A model generated the notes under the pieces. The model ran no database searches. It had not been told where the DNA came from and saw nothing but the letters and a program-made list of their open reading frames with translations. From NCBI GenBank assembly GCA_019695435.1, contig JACTVF010000081.1, positions 1 through 9,046 of the forward strand: 9,046 nt of DNA, given 5' to 3'. A program made the translations under genes and the position numbers. Source of the DNA: Methanoregulaceae archaeon. GTDB taxonomy: Archaea > Halobacteriota > Methanomicrobia > Methanomicrobiales > Methanospirillaceae. This document shows, piece after piece, positions 1 to 5,841 of the stretch; positions within the stretch are counted from its first letter, which is position 1; each line of letters begins with the position of its first letter.

Positions 1-97
1 GTTTTCTACTAGATTTAAAAATATAATAATTTGCGAATAAATTCTTGCTTTTCTCAGAAATGCCAACTCCAGATTTAATTATTTCAAAGACTTGGGT

Positions 98-115
98 TTG
101 GCATAGCTTTTGCAT
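98..115 (+). promoter_or_regulatory. Predicted sigma-54 (-24/-12) promoter
   Basis: The sequence TTGGCATAGCTTTTGCAT matches the sigma-54 consensus TGGCAC-N5-TTGCW. The invariant GG is at 100-101 and the invariant GC at 112-113, with exactly 10 bases between them, which is the required spacing. Transcription would start near base 125, giving a leader of about 30 bases that contains the AAGGGAG ribosome site of the following gene. Sigma-54 promoters need an enhancer-binding activator. I see no obvious inverted repeat for one in bases 1-97, and such a site could lie outside the window. The match is seen directly; promoter activity is inferred. Confidence 0.72.
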
Positions 116-154
116 ATAGATATATCAAAATCTATTACAAAAGGGAGAAACAAA

Positions 155-466
155 ATGAAAAATTTAACAGTAAAGGCAGGAATGAAGATTGGGGCAACAT
201 TAGGAACATTGTTATTTGCAATTGTCGGATTGTTACCTGGCTTCTATTTTGGCGGGTATGGGGCTATTTCGTTACTTGCCAAGATAACAGGTGGAGCAGT
301 TGAACCAAGTCTATTTTCAAGAATATTCGTGGTTTGTGGCATGTTGGTAGGTATCTTCTCAATGCTTACAGTTAGTTTGGTTGTAGGTGGTTTACTTGGT
401 TCATTATTTGGATATTTGGTATCTCTTCCAGTAACATTAGTAAACTCAAAAGAAAATACTAATTAG
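155..466 (+). CDS. Small glycine-rich membrane protein, unknown function
   Basis: This 103-residue protein is very hydrophobic. A first membrane segment spans about residues 12-35 (GATLGTLLFAIVGLLPGF and onward) and a second about residues 58-92, long enough for one or two helices and rich in G-x-x-x-G-type spacing (VVGGLLGSLFGYL). The tail is short and polar (NSKENTN). The start at ATG 155 is chosen because AAGGGAG at 141-147 sits seven bases upstream; a TTG further upstream falls inside the promoter. The gene has its own sigma-54 promoter and its own terminator, so it is transcribed apart from the phage genes downstream. It is visibly less A-rich than most of the window, which suggests recent acquisition. 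I do not recognise the family. A holin-like or host envelope stress protein are possibilities, neither shown by the sequence. Confidence 0.85.
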   Translation: MKNLTVKAGMKIGATLGTLLFAIVGLLPGFYFGGYGAISLLAKITGGAVEPSLFSRIFVVCGMLVGIFSMLTVSLVVGGLLGSLFGYLVSLPVTLVNSKENTN

Positions 467-493
467 TAACAAATTAGTAGTAAATTAGTAATT
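461..493 (+). repeat. Three tandem 11-bp repeats (AATTAGTAnnn)
   Basis: AATTAGTA occurs at 461-468, 472-479 and 483-490, each followed by three variable bases, giving a strict 11-base period close to one helical turn. The first copy includes the stop codon of the membrane protein gene (TAG at 464-466). The array ends where the terminator stem begins. It may be simple slippage or a binding site; nothing in the sequence decides. Confidence 0.7.
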
Positions 494-525
494 AAAGCCG
501 ATAGTTATAAAACTATCGGCTTTTT
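494..525 (+). terminator. Intrinsic terminator
   Basis: GCCGATAGTT (497-506) pairs perfectly with AACTATCGGC (511-520) around a four-base ATAA loop. The stem is followed by TTTTT at 521-525. AAA at 494-496 can also pair with the T run, so the hairpin could work on both strands. It ends the transcript of the membrane protein gene and insulates it from the structural genes. Confidence 0.93.
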
Positions 526-534
526 GTGTGTTTA

Positions 535-542
535 TATAAATA
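535..542 (+). promoter_or_regulatory. T4-type late promoter (TATAAATA)
   Basis: TATAAATA is identical to the core of T4 late promoters, which are read by host RNA polymerase with the phage sigma factor gp55. It lies between a strong terminator and the protease gene, exactly where a new transcript is needed. Transcription would start near base 548, leaving a leader of only about 12 bases that already contains GAGGGAG (548-554). In DNA this AT-rich the octamer can occur by chance, and there is another copy inside a coding region at 7206. Position is therefore the main argument. Confidence 0.6.
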
Positions 543-559
543 ATATTGAGGGAGTATAT

Positions 560-1294
560 ATGAGCGAAACAGAACAAAATTATGCATTAGACCATACTCT
601 TAAAGTTAAAAAAGCTGATTTAGACATTGTTCAACAAACTCATGAATATGATTTAAATCTTTCATCAAATCAAATATTTTTATTTGGTGCAGAAACATAT
701 ACTGCTGGTTCTAATGAAATGTTAGATTTAGGAGAACCAGGTATAGAATATGTGATTGCAAATAGGTTTATAAGAAATTTAAATTTATGCATGAGAATTA
801 ATTCAAAAAAACCTATTCTAATTCATATGAAAACATGTGGAGGTTTTTGGACTGAAGGAATGGCTATATACGATGCTATAAAAAGTTGTCCAAATCCAGT
901 AACTATTCTTTCTTATACTCATGCTCGGTCTATGAGTTCTTTAATTTTACAAGCTGCAAATAAAAGAGTCCTCATGCCTAATTCATATTTTATGATTCAC
1001 GATGGAACTGATTATGTTTCTGGAACACAAAAAAGTGTAAGAAGTTATGTTGATTTTGGAAGAATTGCTTCTAAAACAATGTTAGATATTTATGTAAAAT
1101 CTTTGAAAGAAAATGGAAAATTTAAAAACAAATCAGAAAAAGTTATTACTAATTGGTTAAAGAGTAAAATGAATGAAAAAGAAGAAGTTTATTTAACAGC
1201 TAAAGAATCTGTAGAAATAGGATTTGCAGATGAAATATTTGATGCAAATTGGGCAAAATTGTTAGAATATACTGAAGAACAATTAAGAAGATAA
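560..1294 (+). CDS. ClpP-like serine protease, candidate head-maturation protease
   Basis: This 244-residue protein has the ClpP (peptidase family S14) fold signature in order: an oxyanion-strand region MKTCGGFWTEGMAIYDAI (90-107, compare INSPGG in ClpP), the nucleophile segment HARSMSS with Ser124, and LMPNSYFMIHDG with the catalytic His147 (compare LPNSRVMIHQP). AKESVEIGFADEIFD (214-228) matches the ClpP C-terminal APEAVEYGLVD. The position of the usual catalytic Asp seems to be Asn205 or a nearby Glu, so the triad is altered or shifted. ATG 560 is chosen because GAGGGAG lies five bases upstream. It is the first gene after a late-type promoter and lies 10 bases before the gp13-like neck gene. 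A virion role, cutting head proteins during assembly, is therefore more likely than general proteolysis. T4 itself uses an unrelated protease (gp21), so this role is inferred. Confidence 0.85.
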   Translation: MSETEQNYALDHTLKVKKADLDIVQQTHEYDLNLSSNQIFLFGAETYTAGSNEMLDLGEPGIEYVIANRFIRNLNLCMRINSKKPILIHMKTCGGFWTEGMAIYDAIKSCPNPVTILSYTHARSMSSLILQAANKRVLMPNSYFMIHDGTDYVSGTQKSVRSYVDFGRIASKTMLDIYVKSLKENGKFKNKSEKVITNWLKSKMNEKEEVYLTAKESVEIGFADEIFDANWAKLLEYTEEQLRR

Positions 1295-1304
1295 GGAGAT
1301 TATT

Positions 1305-2093
1305 ATGTCACTTCCACTTGCAGGTAATTTTGGTGGTGGTTATCCACGAAATAGACAACAATTAGCAAAATATATTCAAGTCAAATTAGGCGCACCTGTT
1401 ATTGACATTGAAATTGAATTAGAACAAATATATACAGCTATTGATGATACGATGCAATTGTTTAATCGTCATGCTGGTGATGCTGTTTATCGTAATGCTT
1501 TTGTTGTTGTATTATCAGGTGGTGTTAGTGAATATTCTGTTCCACCTGAAACTGTTTCCGTTATGTCTATGGATACAAGCCAAACAATCGGTGAAGGTAT
1601 CAATACACTTTTCTCTCCTTTAAACCAAATGTATAATATGGGTTTCTTAAACTTCTTCTCTGGAACATTTGGTAGTGGATTAGTTTCATATGAAGTTGGT
1701 TTGGAATATTTGAGACAAACTGAATTGGAATTAACTGCTCCATTCTCTATCCATTATAATAAATATGACCAAACTTTAACAGTAACACCAACACCTTATG
1801 ATAATGGAGATATGATATTCCCACTCGTAGGTGTAGTAGAATGTTATACTCAATATGACCCCGGAACAGGGGATTCAGATATCTATAATGAACTTTGGGT
1901 AAAGAGATATTCTGTTGCATTGTGTAAAATAGCATTAGGAACTGTTTGGGGCAAATATTCAGGTATGACAATCCCAGGTGGTGCAATCCTTAATTATGCT
2001 AATATGATTGCGGAAGGTACTGCTGAAAAAAACGCACTTTATGAGGAACTTATAAAAACAGAAGGAGAGCCATTAGGATTTTTTATGGCATAA
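1305..2093 (+). CDS. 13: Neck protein, T4 gp13-like (head completion)
   Basis: In T4, gp13 and gp14 form the neck that closes the filled head below the portal and accepts the tail. This 262-residue protein is somewhat shorter than T4 gp13 (about 309) but resembles it at both ends. Near the N-terminus KLGAPVIDIEIELEQIYTAI corresponds to LGAPIINVELTPDQIYDCI. Near the C-terminus LWVKRYSVALCKIALG, then GMTIPGGAILN and a closing EKNALYEEL with GFFM, correspond to RWVKDYATALAKELNG, GMMLPGGVTID, EKEALREEL and GILV. The T4 sequence is from memory, not a search. AAGGAG (1293-1298) lies six bases upstream of the ATG. The companion gp14-like gene follows, separated only by a homing endonuclease. Confidence 0.88.
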   Translation: MSLPLAGNFGGGYPRNRQQLAKYIQVKLGAPVIDIEIELEQIYTAIDDTMQLFNRHAGDAVYRNAFVVVLSGGVSEYSVPPETVSVMSMDTSQTIGEGINTLFSPLNQMYNMGFLNFFSGTFGSGLVSYEVGLEYLRQTELELTAPFSIHYNKYDQTLTVTPTPYDNGDMIFPLVGVVECYTQYDPGTGDSDIYNELWVKRYSVALCKIALGTVWGKYSGMTIPGGAILNYANMIAEGTAEKNALYEELIKTEGEPLGFFMA

Positions 2094-2097
2094 TAAA

Positions 2098-2718
2098 ATG
2101 AATTATATATTATATAAAATAACAAATTTAATAAATAATAAAATTTATATTGGTATGCATAGAACTTATGATATTAATGATGGATATATGGGTTCTGGTA
2201 AAATTTTAAAAAGAGCTATTAAAAAGAATGGAATAGAAAATTTCAAGAAAGAAATTCTTTTTATTTTTGATAATGAAAAAGAAATGTCAGATAAAGAAGC
2301 TGAAATTGTAAATGAAGATTTTTGTAAAAAAGATGATAATTATAATATAGCGACAGGTGGAAGTGGTGGAGATACATTAACTTTTAATCCAAATATAAAT
2401 GAAATTAAAAAGAAAATGAGTGAAAAAGGTAAAGGTAAAATTCCGTGGAATAAAGGAATACCAAGAACAGATGAAGTTAAAAAAGCTGTTAGTTTAGGGA
2501 ATAAAGGTAAAAAAACATGGAATGAAGGTATAAATCATATTAATGGTTATAAATGGATGACCGATGGAAAATTAAATACAAGAATTCCAAAAGAAAAAAT
2601 AATAGAATATGAAAATTTAGGTTATAAAATAGGAAGAACTTGTAGTGAAAAATTAATAATTCATTTAAAAAAACAAAATGAAAAAAGAAAAATAAAAGAG
2701 GTGAATTATGGGATTTAG
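2098..2718 (+). CDS. GIY-YIG homing endonuclease with NUMOD3 motifs
   Basis: This is a free-standing homing endonuclease of the type common in T4-like phages; such enzymes cut alleles lacking the gene and spread by repair. The 206-residue protein has the GIY-YIG nuclease fold: YILYKITN (3-10), NKIYIGMHRT (14-23, YIG at 17-19, Arg22), the GSGKILKRAIKKNGIENF segment (32-49) and a likely catalytic Glu69 in EAEIVNEDF. Two NUMOD3-like DNA-binding repeats follow: EIKKKMSEKGKGKIPWNKGI and EVKKAVSLGNKGKKTWNEGI. The C-terminal WMTDGKLNTRIPKE and LGYKIGRT resemble the terminal motif of many phage homing enzymes. It is visibly more A-rich than both flanking genes. It starts four bases after gp13 without a clear ribosome site and runs 11 bases into gp14, so it is neatly wedged between two genes normally adjacent. 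Confidence 0.92.
   Translation: MNYILYKITNLINNKIYIGMHRTYDINDGYMGSGKILKRAIKKNGIENFKKEILFIFDNEKEMSDKEAEIVNEDFCKKDDNYNIATGGSGGDTLTFNPNINEIKKKMSEKGKGKIPWNKGIPRTDEVKKAVSLGNKGKKTWNEGINHINGYKWMTDGKLNTRIPKEKIIEYENLGYKIGRTCSEKLIIHLKKQNEKRKIKEVNYGI
2698..2704 (+). promoter_or_regulatory. Ribosome binding site of gp14 inside the endonuclease gene
   Basis: GAGGTGA sits just upstream of ATG 2708 and within the last codons of the endonuclease gene, which continues to 2718. The inserted gene therefore carries, or was built onto, the translation signal of the neck gene. Translation of gp14 is preserved despite the insertion. Confidence 0.75.
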
Positions 2719-3349
2719 ATTTAATTCTCCTTCTGAACAGAAATTATATCAAGGATTTTTGACAGAGGCAATAACAAAGTATGGATATGATATAGAATTT
2801 TGGAGAGCAAATCGTGACCCTTCTAAAGATAAACTTTATGAGGAAGACCCATTTCCAACTTTTGTAGCCAAATTTCCTTTGAAAGCATGGTTTCAAGTTA
2901 TTCAGGAAGTTTATATCTTCAATAAATTTAATTTTCAATCTCCTGATGCTATGGATATCATTATATCACATCAACAATTCTATGATGCAATGGGAACTTT
3001 GAATGGTGTCGGTTTCGATGATAGCGGTGTTCAACCTGATGTTATGCCGAGAGCAGGAGATTATATTTGGGTAAAATATCAAAATCGTGTTTATATTATT
3101 ACAACTGTTGAACAAGAAGATAATGTTTTCCTTCAGAAGAAAATGACATATCGTATGCATGTTCAAGCAGCAGATGTGGAAGGTGGTATGCTTACTACAG
3201 AGACTTCAGGTGATAATGAATTAGCAATTCCCGGATGGCCTGAAATTGACCCACTTGAATATGATGATAATAGTGCTAATCAAGTTGAAATTTCCGGTAT
3301 ATCTGTTCAGAAGGAAGGCGACACTAGCCCCTATGGAGATTGGGAATAA
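2708..3349 (+). CDS. 14: Neck protein, T4 gp14-like
   Basis: Partner of gp13 in the head-tail neck. At 213 residues it is shorter than T4 gp14 (about 256). Similarity to T4 gp14 is weak but ordered. An N-terminal part QKLYQGFLTEAITKYGYDIE corresponds to [20 protein letters not shown], followed by an aromatic core with KAWFQVIQEVYIFNKF. A beta region AGDYIWVKYQNRVYIITTVE corresponds to [20 protein letters not shown], with conserved glycine and aromatic spacing, and the tail is acidic and proline-containing (IPGWPEIDPLEYDD). The position after gp13 strengthens the call. The start codon lies inside the endonuclease gene and its stop overlaps the next ATG (TAATG at 3347-3351), indicating coupled translation. 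Confidence 0.8.
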   Translation: MGFRFNSPSEQKLYQGFLTEAITKYGYDIEFWRANRDPSKDKLYEEDPFPTFVAKFPLKAWFQVIQEVYIFNKFNFQSPDAMDIIISHQQFYDAMGTLNGVGFDDSGVQPDVMPRAGDYIWVKYQNRVYIITTVEQEDNVFLQKKMTYRMHVQAADVEGGMLTTETSGDNELAIPGWPEIDPLEYDDNSANQVEISGISVQKEGDTSPYGDWE

Positions 3350-3918
3350 TGGCTATTCCAAAATGTAAGAAGTGTAAAAAATCAGATAGAATTATTTTAA
3401 AGAATGGTCATCCTTATTGTAAAAGATGCAAGACAAAAGTATTGGCTAAATCTGATTTTAAAAGTTTTCTTAATGAAAAGAAATATGAATATAAAGGTGA
3501 AGAAAAAAATTTATTTGATTTCAAAACTTTCAAATTTAAAGGTAAGACAATTGATATACCAAGATTTATTGAAAAAATGAGTGGTGGTGATTGGTCTAGT
3601 TATCATAAAATATATATGCAACATCTTAATGGAATTACTTGGAGAAATCCAGTTGATTTAGTTCAAATTTATATGACAAATGATTGGTTTAATAAATTTG
3701 ATTCAATTAAAAAACTTGAAGATAATTATGAATTTGTTGGTGCTTTAGTTTTATATGTTTTAGCAAATGTTATGGCAGAAGAAGGTAATGTTGACGATGT
3801 TAATATATTAGAAAAAATAACAATGAAAAGATTAAAAAATTATAGAAATCTTTTACCACAAGAAGAAGTTAATATTCATAAATATGTTTTCAATAAAGTA
3901 GAGGAATTCATTACATAA
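3349..3918 (+). CDS. Zinc-ribbon protein with internal FKSFLNE and LFDF motifs
   Basis: This 189-residue protein opens with a compact zinc ribbon: Cys6-x2-Cys9 and, after 14 residues, Cys24-x2-Cys27 (CKKC and CKRC), in a lysine-rich setting that suggests nucleic acid or protein contact. Immediately after comes SDFKSFLNEKK (35-45), the peptide found at the N-terminus of several proteins downstream, then EEKNLFDFKTF (51-61), the second shared motif. The rest (about 65-189) is probably mostly helical, with no family I recognise. ATG 3349 is preferred because it overlaps the gp14 stop; a TTG nine bases earlier is in frame but less likely. The shared motifs tie it to the accessory block, not to the neck. 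The role may be that of a packaged internal protein, which is inference. Confidence 0.78.
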   Translation: MAIPKCKKCKKSDRIILKNGHPYCKRCKTKVLAKSDFKSFLNEKKYEYKGEEKNLFDFKTFKFKGKTIDIPRFIEKMSGGDWSSYHKIYMQHLNGITWRNPVDLVQIYMTNDWFNKFDSIKKLEDNYEFVGALVLYVLANVMAEEGNVDDVNILEKITMKRLKNYRNLLPQEEVNIHKYVFNKVEEFIT

Positions 3919-3930
3919 AGATATAAAGAA

Positions 3931-4394
3931 ATGAACGAAGAATTTTACAATGCATTTAAATTAAATAATGAAGATATCGAAATCTTTAAGAATCCAACTA
4001 AAGAAGAAGTTGGAACACATTTCGGTAAACGAATTGAATATGATAGAGGTATATTAACCAAAACTGGTTTATATGTTTGGTCAGGTGAGAAGTATGCTTT
4101 ACATGGAGATATAAAGAAAAAATTAAATGAAAAGAATCCAATTTTTCTTTATCTATACTATATCCAAGATTGAATAAAGTTAATATTAGTTATTTTGTAT
4201 ATAGTATGAAATATTTTAAAGAACATCATAATGAAGATTATGATACTGTTTTAGATAATAAATGGGTTCAAAAATATATGGGAACAAAGGATTATTCTGT
4301 TGGTTTTGACCATACATTTTTCGAATCAACCTTTAAACAATTTGTGTTAAATGAAGAAGAAAAAGCTTTACAAATGGATGAAAAAATGGTATAA
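3931..4394 (+). pseudogene. Frame-disrupted copy of the RGILD-LYVW domain
   Basis: Two partial reading frames (3931-4173 and about 4170-4394) together match residues 110-239 of the protein at 4748. The first half shares NEEFYNAFK, YDRGILTKTGLYVWSGE and an H-x-x-I element with NEEYFNSFK, VRGILDRKGNLYVWEGN and its LH. The second half shares NKVNIS with NLKINLS and WVQKYMGTKDYSVGFDH with HIKQYMQNKFKVGIEH. The first frame stops at TGA 4171-4173, and the second continues one base back (-1), consistent with one missing base near 4165-4172. No canonical slippery heptamer lies in the shared open stretch (4131-4173). It could be a decaying gene, a sequence error, or two short genes. The start at ATG 3931 lacks a good ribosome site, and the frame upstream is closed by the preceding gene's stop. 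Confidence 0.65.
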
Positions 4395-4423
4395 TATACA
4401 AAATTGATGAATAGGAGTTTAAT

Positions 4424-4758
4424 ATGGAAACTTATGAAAAGAAAATCTTTTTGATTTTCCACCCAAGTTCAAAGTAGGAGATAGAGTTAAAATTAGTGAT
4501 AGTTTTGGACAGTTATATTTTAATAGCAATTTATACAATCTTAATACAGGTATAATTTGTGATATAAATGTTTTTCACTATGATGATTATGTTGATGGAA
4601 ATCAATATAGAATTTGGCCTGAAGATAAATTTTCTTCTTCTAAAGGCACAGTAATATATCATGGTGATAATAGAAGAATAACAATAAAAGATGTTTCATT
4701 TGGTGAAGATAGATTAACAAAGGACGAAGGGGAAGTAATTCAAGAAGATGAAATTTAA
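4424..4758 (+). pseudogene. Frame-disrupted LFDF/SH3-like family member
   Basis: ATG 4424 has a good ribosome site (AGGAG at 4413-4417) and begins METYEKKIF, but stops at TAG 4475-4477. The -1 frame is open from 4438 to TAA 4756 and, from AAT 4444, reads NLFDFPPKFKVGDRVKI, the family signature, then an SH3-like body ending in GEDRLTKDEGEVIQEDEI. One added A in the A run at 4442-4445 would give METYEKKNLFDFPPKF, exactly the arrangement of the paralogues at 4748 and 5469. The stop overlaps the ATG of the next gene by 11 bases, as expected of a real gene. A real single-base loss, a sequencing error in a homopolymer, or -1 recoding near CTTTTTG (4447-4453) are the alternatives. The restored product would be about 111 residues. 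Confidence 0.75.
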
Positions 4759-5467
4759 AAAATTCATAGATGAAAGAGAAAAAAGACATTTATTTGACTT
4801 TCCACCAAAGTTTGAAGAGGGTGATATAGTAAAAATTAACAATAAAAATGTATGGCTTAATGAACATCCTTATGAACAAAATTTAGCTAAAATTTATGAT
4901 ATAAATGGCGACCCTCATGAACAAGGAGAAAATAAAAAATCTTCTGAAAATTATTATAGACTTTCTCCTTATCCAAATGGTTATAATTTATTAGTTAAAA
5001 ATTGGAGAAGAAATGGATTGATAAAATGGTCACAAGTAAAATTTTTTGAAAGTGAATTAGAATTAGAAAATGTTAATGAGGAATATTTTAATTCATTTAA
5101 ACATGAAGGAGAAACAGTAGAAGTATATAAAAATCCTAAATCAACCGAACCTGAACATGTAATAGAAGTTCGTGGTATTCTTGATAGAAAAGGAAATTTA
5201 TATGTTTGGGAAGGTAATCTGCTTCATAAAGAAATGTCAAGATTATTAGGTTTGAATTTATTTGATGGTGGTAATATTGGTTTATATTTTCATATGGAAG
5301 ATTTTCATAATCTTAAAATAAACCTTTCTATGTGGGATATAGATACGGCTTTACATGGTGATTCATCTTTTGTAGCTCAATTAAAATATACTGTTCAAAA
5401 TAATAATCATATTAAACAGTATATGCAGAATAAATTTAAAGTCGGTATTGAACATAGGATGCATTAA
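4748..5467 (+). CDS. Two-domain protein: LFDF/SH3-like plus RGILD-LYVW domain
   Basis: This 239-residue protein carries all the recurring elements of the region. Residues 1-9, MKFKKFIDE, form the shared N-terminal peptide. Residues 15-30, LFDFPPKFEEGDIVKI, open an SH3-like beta domain of about 90 residues (also NYYRLSP at 68-74). Residues 110-239 form a second domain with VYKNP (126-130), VRGILDRKGNLYVWEG (141-156) and LLH (158-160). This second pattern, NP followed by RGI-x-x-x-x-x-LYVW and H, resembles a small uncharacterised domain of phage proteins. It also exists alone, frame-disrupted, at 3931-4394. The start overlaps the end of the preceding disrupted gene; no strong ribosome site is visible. 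Function is unknown. The layout suggests domain shuffling within the block. Confidence 0.82.
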   Translation: MKFKKFIDEREKRHLFDFPPKFEEGDIVKINNKNVWLNEHPYEQNLAKIYDINGDPHEQGENKKSSENYYRLSPYPNGYNLLVKNWRRNGLIKWSQVKFFESELELENVNEEYFNSFKHEGETVEVYKNPKSTEPEHVIEVRGILDRKGNLYVWEGNLLHKEMSRLLGLNLFDGGNIGLYFHMEDFHNLKINLSMWDIDTALHGDSSFVAQLKYTVQNNNHIKQYMQNKFKVGIEHRMH

Positions 5468-5468
5468 T

Positions 5469-5837
5469 ATGGAAAGTTATCGTTACATAAGAGAAGAAAA
5501 AAATCTTTTTGATTTCCAACCAATTTTTAGAGTTGGAGAAATTATAAGAATTAAAGATAATATAAAAATTTCTCATAAAAATTTAAAAGAAACAGAACCT
5601 TATGGTTATATTTTTTCATTTTGGAAAGATTATAGAGATTCTGGAATAAATCATTATACGATAAGACCAATCCAATTTCCTCAAGGCGGTATGGGTGTAA
5701 TGCAAAATGAAAATTCTATTGATAAAAATAATAAAGAATATTTTAGTGAAGATGATTTAAGTAAAGTAGATGAAGAAACAAAAGAACAATGGATGAAACA
5801 ATATCCAAGAAATAAAACAGATAATCTTATTTGGTAA
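5469..5837 (+). CDS. LFDF/SH3-like family protein
   Basis: This 122-residue paralogue starts MESYRYIREEKNLFDFQP. YRYIREE occupies the place of FKKFIDE in the gene before it, followed directly by the LFDF signature and FRVGEIIRI (compare FEEGDIVKI). A short beta-rich domain follows, with PYGYIFSFWKD and HYTIRP matching PYGRVVEVRKD and FYKLSR in the paralogue at 6273. It ends in an acidic, helix-like tail (FSEDDLSKVDEETKEQW). ATG 5469 is chosen since AGGA at 5456-5459 lies upstream and the shared peptide begins there; a TTG at 5448 in the same frame would add a non-family extension. The gene begins one base after the previous stop. The biochemical role is unknown. Confidence 0.82.
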   Translation: MESYRYIREEKNLFDFQPIFRVGEIIRIKDNIKISHKNLKETEPYGYIFSFWKDYRDSGINHYTIRPIQFPQGGMGVMQNENSIDKNNKEYFSEDDLSKVDEETKEQWMKQYPRNKTDNLIW

Positions 5838-5841
5838 TAAA

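Noticed and set aside
1..97. Possible 3' end of an upstream gene or promoter-proximal regulator site
   Set aside because: All three plus frames close within 40 bases and no conserved peptide, hairpin or inverted repeat is clear, so nothing can be supported.
110..154. Upstream TTG start for the membrane protein
   Set aside because: It falls inside the -12 element of the predicted promoter, and ATG 155 has a strong ribosome site.
524..559. Upstream TTG start for the ClpP-like protease
   Set aside because: It sits in the terminator T run and upstream of the late promoter; ATG 560 has GAGGGAG five bases before it.
1441..1623. Plus-strand 60-codon frame inside gp13
   Set aside because: Out-of-frame shadow; its hydrophobic look comes from reading the valine- and leucine-rich gp13 codons shifted by one.
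1747..1986. Minus-strand open frame of 79 codons within the gp13-like gene
   Set aside because: Fully antisense to a strongly supported neck gene, no ribosome site and no recognisable domain.
2744..3166. Two minus-strand open frames (2744-2938 and 2966-3166) within gp14
   Set aside because: Antisense shadows of the neck gene with low-complexity composition and no translation signal.
4447..4453. Programmed -1 frameshift at CTTTTTG
   Set aside because: The heptamer is not a canonical X-XXY-YYZ slippery site and the zero-frame peptide would be only 17 residues; a lost A in the run before it explains the alignment better. Kept only as an alternative.
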